The notes: generated by a model not told the origin, from the letters alone. Shown: positions 1 to 7,280, counted from the first letter of the stretch. The stretch: 10,873 nt of DNA from an uncultured Flavobacteriales bacterium (GCA_903899795.1 CAIUKX010000297.1:1-10873), one strand, 5' to 3'. Translations and numbers: made by a program.

Positions 1-1677
1 ATAAAATTAGCGATTGGTCCACCGATTACCAATGGTTTTTACTATGATGTAGATTTCATGGAACATACTATTTCCGAAAAGGATTTGGAAAAAATCGAAA
101 ATAAAATGAAGGAATTGGCAAAAGCTAAAAATCCTTTCATCCGTAAAGAAATTTCCAAAGCCGATGCAATTGCCTATTTCAAGGAAAAAAATGATCCTTA
201 CAAATTAGAACTTCTTGAAAACCTGGAAGACGGAAGCATCACCTTCTATACACAAGGTGAATTTACCGACTTATGTCGCGGACCTCACATGCCTGATACA
301 GGATTTATCAAAGCTGTAAAATTAACTTCAATAGCTGGTGCTTACTGGAGAGGGGATGAAAAAAACAAACAATTGACTCGAATTTACGGAATCACCTTCC
401 CTAAAGCTTCAGAGTTAACGGAATATTTGGAACGAGTTGAAGAAGCGAAACGTCGTGATCACCGTAAATTAGGGAAAGAACTGGAGTTGTTTGCTTTCTC
501 TCAACGTGTTGGACAAGGGTTACCACTTTGGTTACCGAAAGGTGCTGCTTTGAGAGAGCGTTTGGAAAACTTTTTGAAAAAAGCACAACGAAAAGCAGGA
601 TACGAACAAGTAATTACACCACATATTGGAAGTAAAGAATTATACGTTTGCTCTGGTCACTATGAAAAATACGGTGCTGATTCATTTCAACCAATCAAAA
701 CTCCGGACGAAAATGAAGAGTTTTTATTGAAACCAATGAACTGCCCTCACCACTGTGAGATCTTCAAAACAAAACCGAGATCCTATAAAGATCTGCCAGC
801 GCGATTTGCTGAGTTCGGAACAGTTTACCGTTACGAACAAAGTGGAGAATTGCATGGTTTGACTCGTGTAAGAGGTTTCACTCAAGATGATGCACATATT
901 TTCTGTATGCAGGAGCAAGTGAAAGACGAATTTAAAAAAGTCATCGATTTGGTTTTATACATCTTCAAAACCTTAAAATTTGAAAAATTCAAGGCTCAAA
1001 TCTCTTTAAGAGACCCTGGTAATCCTTCGAAATATATTGGATCTGACGAAAACTGGGAGAAAGCAGAAAATGCGATTATTGAAGCAGCAGCAGAAAAAGG
1101 ACTTCCAACTTTTATAGAATACGGTGAAGCCGCTTTTTACGGACCAAAATTGGATTTCATGGTACAAGATGCTTTGGGTCGTGAATGGCAGTTAGGAACT
1201 ATTCAGGTTGATTATAACTTACCGGAACGTTTCGAATTGGAATACACAGGTGCAGATAACCAGAAACACAGGCCAGTGATGATTCACCGTGCACCTTTCG
1301 GATCAATGGAACGCTTCGTAGCTGTATTGCTTGAACATTGTGCTGGAGACTTCCCATTATGGTTGAGTATTGAACAAGTTGCAATCCTCCCAATTAGCGA
1401 TAAATACAATGAGTATGCAAAAAATGTATTGGAATTGCTAAATAATTCCGATATTCGCGGTTTCGTTGACGATCGTAATGAGAAAATTGGTAAAAAAATC
1501 AGAGATTCTGAATTGAAAAAAATACCGTTTATGCTCATCGTTGGAGAGAAAGAAGCCGAAAACAATGAGGTTTCCGTCAGACAGCGAAATGAAGGAGATG
1601 CAGGTTCTATGTCTATTGAGGCATTTGGTCAGTTGATCCAAAAAACGATTGAAAATGAATTGTCAGTAAATGCTTAA
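1..1677 (+). CDS. thrS: Threonyl-tRNA synthetase, 5'-truncated by window edge
   Basis: Cytoplasmic class II aminoacyl-tRNA synthetase that charges tRNA-Thr with threonine. The frame is open from base 1 (IKLAIGPPITNGFYYD, the conserved start of the ThrRS central region), so the first in-frame ATG at 58 is internal. About 558 residues are visible of the usual ~640-650; the missing part is the TGS domain and the beginning of the editing domain. Editing-site Cys and His of LCRGPH lie at 274-288. The catalytic core shows the three zinc ligands of the family: Cys of MNCPHH (742-744), His of DDAHIF (895-897) and His of MIHRAPFGS (1285-1287). Motif 2 (FGTVYRYEQSGELHGLTR) and motif 3 (HRAPFGSMER) are intact, followed by an anticodon-binding domain. 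infC starts 8 bases after its stop, so the two are surely cotranscribed. Identification is secure. Confidence 0.98.
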   Translation: MKLAIGPPITNGFYYDVDFMEHTISEKDLEKIENKMKELAKAKNPFIRKEISKADAIAYFKEKNDPYKLELLENLEDGSITFYTQGEFTDLCRGPHMPDTGFIKAVKLTSIAGAYWRGDEKNKQLTRIYGITFPKASELTEYLERVEEAKRRDHRKLGKELELFAFSQRVGQGLPLWLPKGAALRERLENFLKKAQRKAGYEQVITPHIGSKELYVCSGHYEKYGADSFQPIKTPDENEEFLLKPMNCPHHCEIFKTKPRSYKDLPARFAEFGTVYRYEQSGELHGLTRVRGFTQDDAHIFCMQEQVKDEFKKVIDLVLYIFKTLKFEKFKAQISLRDPGNPSKYIGSDENWEKAENAIIEAAAEKGLPTFIEYGEAAFYGPKLDFMVQDALGREWQLGTIQVDYNLPERFELEYTGADNQKHRPVMIHRAPFGSMERFVAVLLEHCAGDFPLWLSIEQVAILPISDKYNEYAKNVLELLNNSDIRGFVDDRNEKIGKKIRDSELKKIPFMLIVGEKEAENNEVSVRQRNEGDAGSMSIEAFGQLIQKTIENELSVNA

Positions 1678-1685
1678 TTAATTGA

Positions 1686-2231
1686 ATGAGAAAAGATAAC
1701 AGAAAACCTTTTGTAAAAAAAGAAGAAGATCAACATAAAATAAACGATCGTATAACGGCTCGCGAAATACGTTTGGTTAGTGAAGGGCAAGAACCTCGGG
1801 TTGTGTCTCTTTCTGAAGCATTAAAACTAGCTGACGAACAGGATATGGATTTGGTAGAGATTTCACCAAATGCAGTTCCACCGGTGTGTAAGATTATGGA
1901 TTACCGTAAATTCTTATACAACCAAAAAAGAAAGGAAAAAGAATTAAAGGCGAAGCAAAGCAAAGTCGAAATCAAAGAGATCCGTTTCGGACCGAATACA
2001 GATGATCACGATTTTAACTTTAAGTTGGCTCATGCTCGTAAATTCTTAGAACAAGGAAATAAATTAAAAGCGTACGTATTCTTTAGAGGAAGAACGATTG
2101 TTTTCAAGGATAGAGGTGAAATTTTATTATTGAAATTCGTTACTGAATTAGAAGATGTTGGTACAGTAGAGCAATTGCCAAAATTAGAAGGAAAGAGAAT
2201 GATTATCATGATCAATCCTAAAAAGAAATAG
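1686..2231 (+). CDS. infC: Translation initiation factor IF-3
   Basis: IF-3 binds the 30S subunit, prevents premature 50S joining and checks start codon and initiator tRNA. The 181 residues are of normal length. The N-terminal domain covers roughly residues 17-87 (KINDRITAREIRLV, then the family signature VPPVCKIMDYRKFLY at 64-78), a Lys-rich linker follows, and the C-terminal 30S-binding domain covers about 95-180 (KEIRFGPNTDDHDF, ending MIIMINPKKK). The ATG at 1686 is directly preceded by an in-frame TGA (1683-1685), so no longer form is possible and an ordinary ATG is used, unlike the rare AUU start of Escherichia coli infC. No Shine-Dalgarno sequence is visible, as is usual in Bacteroidota. 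The order thrS-infC-rpmI-rplT is the classic one. The TAG stop lies inside the first of two 11-base repeats of the following leader. Confidence 0.98.
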   Translation: MRKDNRKPFVKKEEDQHKINDRITAREIRLVSEGQEPRVVSLSEALKLADEQDMDLVEISPNAVPPVCKIMDYRKFLYNQKRKEKELKAKQSKVEIKEIRFGPNTDDHDFNFKLAHARKFLEQGNKLKAYVFFRGRTIVFKDRGEILLLKFVTELEDVGTVEQLPKLEGKRMIIMINPKKK

Positions 2232-2329
2232 CGCAGCTATTGATGAAATGAGCAAGCGGTAGCGCGGCTAACAAATCAACACTGAGCGAAAAAAGCTGAT
2301 ATAGAGGTCACACTTTAAAACGAAGAGAG
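2229..2329 (+). promoter_or_regulatory. Candidate structured leader between infC and rpmI
   Basis: This gap of nearly 100 bases is long for an otherwise compact operon. It contains two near-identical 11-mers, TAGCGCAGCTA (2229-2239) and TAGCGCGGCTA (2260-2270), each able to form a small TAGC/GCTA hairpin. TTGAT (about 2240-2244) can pair with ATCAA (2275-2279) around the second hairpin, and CAGCT (2234-2238) can pair with AGCTG (2294-2298). A purine-rich GAAGAGAG directly precedes the rpmI ATG. In E. coli and Firmicutes ribosomal protein L20 represses this operon through RNA structures upstream of rpmI or infC. A comparable role here is inferred from location and hand-drawn pairing only; I do not recognise a described RNA family. 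Confidence 0.35.
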
Positions 2330-2527
2330 ATGCCAAAGATGAAAACTAAATCCAGTGCAAAGAAGAGATTCACTGTAACTGGAAGCGGTAAAATTAAGAG
2401 AAAACATGCTTTCAAAAGTCACATTCTAACGAAAAAGACTACAAAGCAGAAAAGAAATTTGACACATGCAGGATTGGTTCACAAATCTGATATGTCAAAT
2501 GTGAAATTACAATTGTGCATGAAATAA
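2330..2527 (+). CDS. rpmI: 50S ribosomal protein L35 (bL35)
   Basis: Small basic protein of the large ribosomal subunit. The 65 residues match the family length and pattern: MPKMKTKSSAKKRF at the start, a GSGKIKRKHAFKSHIL core, and the Lys-rich KKTTKQKRNL stretch before the C-terminal helix. The ATG at 2330 follows a purine-rich GAAGAGAG that could act as a weak ribosome-binding site, one of the few in this window. It lies between infC and rplT as in most bacteria and is probably translated from the same mRNA. The gap to rplT is 89 bases, longer than usual, with only weak hairpins (for example GATG/CATC at 2585-2599). Confidence 0.98.
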   Translation: MPKMKTKSSAKKRFTVTGSGKIKRKHAFKSHILTKKTTKQKRNLTHAGLVHKSDMSNVKLQLCMK

Positions 2528-2616
2528 GCACAAGGTTTATATTGTTTAACCCGGTGTATATGTAACTAAGTCATCTGAAATAACGATGCACTATTCATCA
2601 AAAAACTAAAAAAATT

Positions 2617-2964
2617 ATGCCAAGATCAGTAAATCACGTAGCTTCAAGAGCTCGTAGAAAGAACTTCATGAAACTAGCCAAAGGATACTTTGGTAGAAGA
2701 AAAAACGTTTGGACAGTTGCTAAAAATGCAATCGAAAAAGGTTTAAATTATGCTTACGAAGGTCGTAAACAAAAGAAAAGACATTTCCGATCGTTATGGA
2801 TTACTCGTATCAATGCGGGTACTCGTCAACATGGATTGAGTTATTCTAAATTCATTGGTGACCTTAACAAAAGTGGTATTGAATTGAACCGTAAAGTTCT
2901 TGCTGATTTGGCAATGAACCACCCGGAAGCGTTCAAAGCTGTTGTTGAAGCTGTTAAAAAATAA
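2617..2964 (+). CDS. rplT: 50S ribosomal protein L20 (bL20)
   Basis: Early-binding assembly protein of the 50S subunit that contacts 23S rRNA; in several bacteria it also represses its own operon by binding the mRNA. The 115 residues are full length. The long basic N-terminal helix is typical (MPRSVNHVASRARRKNFMKLAKGYFGRRK), followed by the RNA-binding KRHFRSLWITRINAGTR and the globular C-terminal part (GLSYSKFIGDLNKSGIELNRKVLADLA). The start is preceded by an A-rich tract (CTAAAAAAATT) with no Shine-Dalgarno sequence. It is the last gene of the thrS operon, with a strong terminator about 25 bases beyond its stop. Confidence 0.98.
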   Translation: MPRSVNHVASRARRKNFMKLAKGYFGRRKNVWTVAKNAIEKGLNYAYEGRKQKKRHFRSLWITRINAGTRQHGLSYSKFIGDLNKSGIELNRKVLADLAMNHPEAFKAVVEAVKK

Positions 2965-2989
2965 ATAAAGTCAAAAAACTCTATATCAC

Positions 2990-3019
2990 AAAAGCCTCTG
3001 ATTTCTCAGAGGCTTTTTT
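2990..3019 (+). terminator. Intrinsic terminator of the thrS-infC-rpmI-rplT operon, possibly bidirectional
   Basis: A perfect 12-bp stem, AAAAGCCTCTGA (2990-3001) against TCAGAGGCTTTT (3006-3017), closes a TTTC loop and runs into a six-T tract on the + strand. Read on the minus strand, the same hairpin is followed by four Ts just after the stop of the converging GH19 gene at 3027, so it probably terminates both units. Confidence 0.92.
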
Positions 3020-3026
3020 ATTGGAT

Positions 3027-3617
3027 TTACTTATTCAAAAAAGCTCGTATTTTCTCATATTTAGATTGGCGATCATCCAAACCATTGTAACCTCCATTAA
3101 TTTTCTTAGTAATAGCCTTATAATTTGATAAATTAGGTTCAACCATAATAGAACTTGCCAAAGTCATTTTATCAGCCAAAGTATTCAGTCCTGCACGATT
3201 CCAAAACCAACCGGCTGACATAGTAGCCCATCGCATTTGATCAGCTGTACAAACATTGATATTCTTACCACCCAATAAAGTTGGTGTAGTGACAAAATCA
3301 ACTCCAAACTCCTTCGTCAATGAAGTATAATTTGCTCTTCCGGTTATTTGAATAAAGCCCCTTCCCTTATATTTTACACCATCACCAGTTTGTGTATTAC
3401 CTAGATCTTTTCGTCCTTCATAAGCGGTACCTGAGGCTAGTTCTTCTGTATAAAAAAATGAACCTGATTCATGGGATAGTTGGGCAATAAAAGCTGCAAA
3501 CCGAATAGGTGTATTTATACTATATTTCGCACAGACCTCTTTGAAATGGTCCACTAAAAAAGGAGCGATTGTAGACTTACAACCTGCGGCAACCAAAAGT
3601 TCATTCGTTATTTCCAT
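3027..3617 (-). CDS. Glycoside hydrolase family 19 (chitinase / phage-endolysin-like), no signal peptide
   Basis: Likely a lysozyme-fold enzyme that cleaves beta-1,4 bonds in chitin or peptidoglycan glycan strands. The 196 residues form a single domain. AAFIAQLSHESGSF (41-54) carries the presumed general-acid Glu50; a second acidic residue is expected in TEEL (57-60) or YEGR (66-69); the conserved GRGFIQITGRANY follows (85-97), then WFWNRAGLN and INGGYNGLDDR near the C terminus. The YEGR-DLGN-GDG-GRG-TGR layout is that of phage endolysin-type GH19 proteins rather than secreted plant or Streptomyces chitinases. There is no signal peptide, linker or carbohydrate-binding module. The ATG at 3617 begins a normal GH19 N terminus. 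It is alone: no holin, spanin or phage gene is adjacent. A relic or domesticated endolysin, or an effector delivered by another route, are both possible; substrate specificity cannot be told from sequence. Confidence 0.88.
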   Translation of the reverse strand: MEITNELLVAAGCKSTIAPFLVDHFKEVCAKYSINTPIRFAAFIAQLSHESGSFFYTEELASGTAYEGRKDLGNTQTGDGVKYKGRGFIQITGRANYTSLTKEFGVDFVTTPTLLGGKNINVCTADQMRWATMSAGWFWNRAGLNTLADKMTLASSIMVEPNLSNYKAITKKINGGYNGLDDRQSKYEKIRAFLNK

Positions 3618-3695
3618 GAGATTATAATGTTGATTAATTAAAAAATGGTAGTTTGCTTTCTCGTGTCTAATTCAATAAATAATCAACACGATAAT

Positions 3696-3703
3696 CAAAT
3701 ATA
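3696..3703 (-). promoter_or_regulatory. Candidate Bacteroidota -7 box upstream of the GH19 gene
   Basis: On the minus strand this reads TATATTTG, a full match to the TAnnTTTG -7 element of Bacteroidota primary-sigma promoters. It would give a 5' leader of roughly 70-80 bases. No convincing TTG -33 element is present at the expected distance, and the 192-base gap is very AT-rich, so a chance match is possible. The rest of 3618-3809 shows no gene and only weak inverted repeats. Confidence 0.28.
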
Positions 3704-3809
3704 CAATAATCCATTAATAATTCTATTTTTAGTTACAAATTATTTGAAAAATACGATAACACATAAATATTCAGTTATTCAGAACCTCATAATGCCTTGT
3801 GCCTAATTA

Positions 3810-4298
3810 TCAAAAACTCTGCTTTTTCCTTATTGGTATCCAAATTTCTTCTTCAGACTCAGGATCTAAATTCTTGTATTTCTCACCCAATACTTCAAAG
3901 TGCGGCCGTTGATCTACCGCATAAGCAGAATTCGGAAACCACGTTCCAAAAATGTATTGAAAAATAGCCGTATCTGTATTCAAACCTTTATAATCGAAAA
4001 CAGCATACATCCCTCCTACTAATGTAAATATTTCCATCCCTTCTGGAATTTCTGTAAAACCTGAAACTTCAACAGCCGCCCATTTATCAAATAAAGCATT
4101 TAAATCAAATTGAGAGAAATTAAAGGAATTGCCATAGACCTGCATTGAAATTAAGTCTGTTGATACATTACTCACTACCTCTTTTCTTCGTGGCATAAAA
4201 CTTCTCCATAAATCAGCTGTCTGATTGTTCGCATACGACATTGTCAATCGTTTTCCGATCAGTTTTTTCTCTTTAAGGATTTCTATTCGGGGTTGCAT
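3810..4298 (-). CDS. Stand-alone GyrI-like / AraC effector-binding domain protein
   Basis: The 162 residues look like the GyrI-like small-molecule-binding fold (SHS2 duplication), the same domain that follows the DNA-binding part of Rob/BmrR-type regulators. Seen: an N-terminal strand with KKLIGKRLTMSYANN (11-25), the TADLWRSFMPRRKE helix (27-40), a central TEIPEGMEIFTLVGGMYAVF (82-101), then the diagnostic FGTWFPNSAYAVDQRPHFEV (117-136) and an acidic EEEIWIPI end (149-156), where family members use a Glu to bind cationic ligands. There is no helix-turn-helix, so it cannot be a complete AraC-type regulator. Stand-alone members act as drug- or ligand-binding proteins or, for E. coli GyrI, bind gyrase; which applies here is unknown. 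It is separated from both neighbours by about 190 bases and probably transcribed alone. Confidence 0.85.
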   Translation of the reverse strand: MQPRIEILKEKKLIGKRLTMSYANNQTADLWRSFMPRRKEVVSNVSTDLISMQVYGNSFNFSQFDLNALFDKWAAVEVSGFTEIPEGMEIFTLVGGMYAVFDYKGLNTDTAIFQYIFGTWFPNSAYAVDQRPHFEVLGEKYKNLDPESEEEIWIPIRKKQSF

Positions 4299-4375
4299 AT
4301 TTCGTTCGTATTATTATGATGATGATTAGACTAAAACCGTATTTTACAGATCAAACCAAGATTGTAAAAAACAAC

Positions 4376-4383
4376 CAAAACTA
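4376..4383 (-). promoter_or_regulatory. Candidate Bacteroidota -7 box upstream of the GyrI-like gene
   Basis: The minus strand reads TAGTTTTG, matching TAnnTTTG, and lies between the putative FMN reductase terminator and the GyrI-like start, implying a leader of about 70 bases. No TTG -33 element is evident at the usual spacing. The match is supported mainly by its position. The remainder of 4299-4398 holds nothing else recognisable. Confidence 0.28.
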
Positions 4384-4398
4384 ATTAAAAAATTTCCT

Positions 4399-4430
4399 AA
4401 AAATGAAGTCCGAAACCAATATTCATTTTT
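4399..4430 (-). terminator. Probable intrinsic terminator of the FMN reductase gene
   Basis: On the minus strand AAAAATGAA (4430-4422) pairs with TTCATTTTT (4407-4399), nine base pairs, around a partly paired interior with a GTTT apex. It lies about 60 bases past the FMN reductase stop. The T tract is only five long and part of the stem, so efficiency is uncertain. Sequence and loop resemble the dnaK terminator at 5222-5258. Confidence 0.5.
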
Positions 4431-4488
4431 CAAAGTAAAATCTTATCAATAATTTTGACTGTGCTTCAACCAACACAATCTATCTTTA

Positions 4489-5043
4489 TCAACGTAACAT
4501 TTTCAAAGCATTACCCCATACTATCACTTGATCAAGCATAGTATCAACTTCTTTTTCGTGTCTAATATCTGGTTTGAATTCGCTGTAGTTTACAAAATCA
4601 GTGGCTAATGAAAGCATAACTTGCGCACGAACATCAGCAATCATAAGCTCTCCCATTACCAAACGAAGATGCTCTACAGCTCTTACTCCTCCAGCACTTC
4701 CGTAGCTGACAAAACCTGCAGCCTTGTTGTTCCATTCCTTGTACAAAAAATCTATCGCATTTTTAAGAGCTCCTGGTATACTATGGTTATATTCAGCTGT
4801 TACAAAAACAAATGCATCAAACGATTCAATCTTAGCCGCCCATTTTTTTGTATGTTCTTTCGAATATTTTCCCAGCGATGCCGGTACTGGTTCGTCTAAA
4901 AGAGGTAGATCAGAGTCTTCAAGATCTATTAATTCAAATGATACATTACTGCGTTTTCTGGCGATTTCAAATACCCATGTGGCTACTTGTAAGCCAACAC
5001 GATTAGGGCGTGTACTTCCCAAAATAATTGCTACTTTACTCAT
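4489..5043 (-). CDS. NADPH-dependent FMN reductase family flavoprotein
   Basis: Flavodoxin-like cytosolic oxidoreductase that uses FMN and NAD(P)H to reduce free flavin, quinones, azo compounds or similar acceptors; the physiological acceptor cannot be read from sequence. The 184 residues match the family length. GSTRPNRVG (9-17) is the FMN phosphate-binding loop, AEYNHSIPGALKNAIDFL (83-100) is the signature contacting the flavin ring, and SYGSAGG (113-119) is the third flavin-contacting loop. The ATG at 5043 starts directly into the first beta strand (SKVAIILGS), leaving no room for a signal peptide or N-terminal extension. The gene appears monocistronic: the dnaK terminator lies upstream and its own probable terminator downstream. 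An inverted repeat about 60 bases upstream is a possible operator. Confidence 0.93.
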   Translation of the reverse strand: MSKVAIILGSTRPNRVGLQVATWVFEIARKRSNVSFELIDLEDSDLPLLDEPVPASLGKYSKEHTKKWAAKIESFDAFVFVTAEYNHSIPGALKNAIDFLYKEWNNKAAGFVSYGSAGGVRAVEHLRLVMGELMIADVRAQVMLSLATDFVNYSEFKPDIRHEKEVDTMLDQVIVWGNALKMLR

Positions 5044-5102
5044 AATTATTTATATGTATTATTTAACAGTTTTGAAATCCTCTATCAATGAGAAGATTCA
5101 AC

Positions 5103-5121
5103 ACAAAGATGAATTCTTTGT
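5103..5121. promoter_or_regulatory. Inverted repeat upstream of the FMN reductase gene, possible operator
   Basis: A perfect 7-base inverted repeat, ACAAAGA-TGAAT-TCTTTGT, centred about 69 bases upstream of the start codon. Its size and position suit a dimeric transcription factor. The minus strand over it contains CATCTTTG, one mismatch from the TAnnTTTG -7 element, so it may overlap the promoter. No regulator gene is adjacent. The remainder of 5044-5221 shows no convincing gene. Confidence 0.25.
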
Positions 5122-5221
5122 AGATGAAAAACATTACACAATTAAAGTAAATAATTATACAAATAATTAGATTTAAATATATTACATTCTATAGAGCGAA
5201 GGTCAGTTTCTACTATTTTTC

Positions 5222-5258
5222 AAAAAAAAAATGGAGACCGAAACCGATCTCCATTTTT
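5222..5258 (-). terminator. Strong intrinsic terminator of dnaK
   Basis: On the minus strand the stem begins AAAAATGGAGA (5258-5248) and closes with TCTCCATTTTT (5237-5227). The interior also pairs (TCG with CGG, one wobble) around a GTTT tetraloop, giving about 14 continuous pairs. It is followed by a run of nine Ts on the minus strand, some 20 bases past the dnaK stop codon. Confidence 0.93.
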
Positions 5259-5277
5259 AAAATTGAATTCTTACGAA

Positions 5278-7194
5278 TTATTTTTTGTCTTTATCATCAA
5301 CAACCTCTTCGAAATCAACATCTGTTACTTCGTCCTGAGGATTGTTTGAAGTGTTTCCTGCATCACTTGCTCCACCTTGTGCACCACCATCATTAGCAGC
5401 GTTGTATAAGTCCTGAGAAGCTTCCTGGAAAATCGTATTTAATTTTTCCATAGCTGGCTCCAAATTAGCGAAGTTTTTTGCTTCAAACTCAACTTTCAAT
5501 GCTGTTAATGCATCTTCAATCGGTTGTTTTTTATCAGCAGGGATTTTATCACCGTACTCTTTCAGTTGACGTTCAGTTTGGAAAATCAATGAATCCGCTT
5601 TGTTCAAAGATTCAGCCTCTTCTTTACGTTTGTTATCTGCATCTGCATTCGCCAAAGCTTCTGCTTTCATTCTTTCAATTTCTTCTGCAGAAAGTCCTGA
5701 TGAAGCCTCAATCTTAATAGACTGTTGTTTTCCAGTTCCTTTGTCCAAAGCTGAGATGTGCATGATTCCATTCGCATCGATATCGAAAGTTACTTCGATT
5801 TGAGGAACTCCTCTTTGTGCTGGTGGAATATCTGTCAATTGGAAACGACCCAATGTTTTGTTATCATTTGCCATCGGACGTTCTCCTTGCAACACGTGGA
5901 TATCAACTGAAGGCTGGTTATCTGAAGCAGTAGAGAAAGTTTCTGATTTTTTCGTTGGAATCGTTGTATTTGATTCGATCAATTTAGTGAAAACGCCACC
6001 CATTGTCTCAATACCAACTGACAAAGGAATAACGTCTAATAACAATACGTCTTTTACTTCACCAGTTAATACTCCACCTTGGATAGCTGCACCGATTGCA
6101 ACAACTTCGTCAGGGTTAACACCTTTAGAAGGTGATTTTCCAAAGAAACGCTCAACAGCATCTTGAATCACAGGAATACGAGTTGATCCTCCTACTAAAA
6201 TCACTTCATTGATATCGCTTGTAGACAATCCTGCAGCTTTCAATGCAGAACGACATGGAGCAATTGTTCTTTCAACTATTGAAGCAATTAATTGCTCAAA
6301 TTTCGCACGTTGTAAAGTTCTAACCAAGTGTTTTGGAATTCCATTTACCGGCATAATATATGGTAAATTGATTTCAGTAGACATCGTTGACGAAAGTTCT
6401 ATTTTCGCTTTTTCAGCAGCTTCTTTCAAACGTTGTAAAGCCATAGGATCTTGTGTAAGATCTAAACCTTCATCCGCTTTGAATTCGGCAACCAACCAGT
6501 CGATAATTGCATTATCAACATCATCTCCTCCTAAGTGAGTATCACCATCTGTAGATAATACTTCAAATACACCATCTCCTAATTCTAGGATAGAAACGTC
6601 ATGTGTACCACCACCGAAGTCGAAAACAACGATTTTTTGATCAATACCTTTTTTATCCAAACCATAAGCCAAAGCTGCTGCTGTAGGCTCATTGATAATT
6701 CTTTTGATTGTCAAACCTGCGATCTCTCCAGCTTCTTTTGTAGCTTGACGTTGAGCATCATTGAAATAAGCAGGAACAGTAACCACAGCTTCTGTTACTT
6801 CTTGTCCTAAATAATCCTCAGCGGTTTTTTTCATTTTTTGAAGAATGATTGCAGAAATCTCTTGTGGAGTGTATGTACGATCATCAATCTTAACTCGCGG
6901 AGAGTTATTGTCTCCTTTTACAATTTCGTAAGGAACTCTTTTTTGTTCAGCTTTTGTGTCATCAAAAGAAGATCCCATGAAACGTTTAATAGAAGATATA
7001 GTTTTTGTAGGGTTTGTAATAGCTTGACGTTTCGCTGGATCTCCAACCTTACGTTCGCCCCCTTCTACGAATGCAACTACAGAAGCTGTTGTTCTTTTTC
7101 CTTCTGAGTTAGCAATTACTACTGGCTCATTTCCTTCCATTACTGAAACGCAAGAGTTGGTAGTACCTAAGTCAATTCCGATTATTTTTCCCAT
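5278..7194 (-). CDS. dnaK: Molecular chaperone DnaK (Hsp70)
   Basis: ATP-driven Hsp70 chaperone of the cytosol that folds and disaggregates proteins with DnaJ and GrpE. From the ATG at 7194 the protein has 638 residues, the same as E. coli DnaK. The nucleotide-binding domain opens with KIIGIDLGTTNSC (3-15); the phosphate-2 motif is GGGTHDVSILELG around residue 197, with His where E. coli has Phe, a form I associate with Flavobacteriia; the interdomain linker DVLLLDV is at 382-388; the beta-sandwich substrate domain and helical lid follow, ending in FEEVVDDKDKK. The reading frame continues 31 codons upstream to a TTG at 7287, but family alignment puts the start at MGKIIGIDLG. The gene is single: neither grpE nor dnaJ is adjacent, and a terminator follows. 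A cluster of TGTC/GACA elements upstream may mediate stress control. Confidence 0.98.
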   Translation of the reverse strand: MGKIIGIDLGTTNSCVSVMEGNEPVVIANSEGKRTTASVVAFVEGGERKVGDPAKRQAITNPTKTISSIKRFMGSSFDDTKAEQKRVPYEIVKGDNNSPRVKIDDRTYTPQEISAIILQKMKKTAEDYLGQEVTEAVVTVPAYFNDAQRQATKEAGEIAGLTIKRIINEPTAAALAYGLDKKGIDQKIVVFDFGGGTHDVSILELGDGVFEVLSTDGDTHLGGDDVDNAIIDWLVAEFKADEGLDLTQDPMALQRLKEAAEKAKIELSSTMSTEINLPYIMPVNGIPKHLVRTLQRAKFEQLIASIVERTIAPCRSALKAAGLSTSDINEVILVGGSTRIPVIQDAVERFFGKSPSKGVNPDEVVAIGAAIQGGVLTGEVKDVLLLDVIPLSVGIETMGGVFTKLIESNTTIPTKKSETFSTASDNQPSVDIHVLQGERPMANDNKTLGRFQLTDIPPAQRGVPQIEVTFDIDANGIMHISALDKGTGKQQSIKIEASSGLSAEEIERMKAEALANADADNKRKEEAESLNKADSLIFQTERQLKEYGDKIPADKKQPIEDALTALKVEFEAKNFANLEPAMEKLNTIFQEASQDLYNAANDGGAQGGASDAGNTSNNPQDEVTDVDFEEVVDDKDKK

Positions 7195-7280
7195 TACTTT
7201 GTTAATTTTAATTTTCTGTTTTGAACTATTTGAGTTGATCCAGTCAATCTTTATGCCATCTGGGAAATGAAGCTTTATTT

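Noticed and set aside
58..1677. Calling thrS complete from the ATG at 58
   Set aside because: The 19 codons before it encode conserved ThrRS sequence and the TGS domain is missing, so the gene continues left of the window.
3027..5043. The three small minus-strand genes as a defence island or prophage fragment
   Set aside because: Each has its own spacing and signals, their functions do not connect, and no integrase, attachment repeat, tRNA boundary or phage structural gene is present.
5054..5170. 38-codon + strand frame beginning MYYLTVLKSS in the gap between the FMN reductase gene and dnaK
   Set aside because: No ribosome-binding site, no recognisable family and only AT-rich composition; the longer frame containing it is mostly antisense to the FMN reductase gene.
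5478..7107. Several + strand open frames of 67-109 codons opposite dnaK
   Set aside because: They are antisense shadows of a fully conserved gene, lack recognisable protein features and come from its codon bias.
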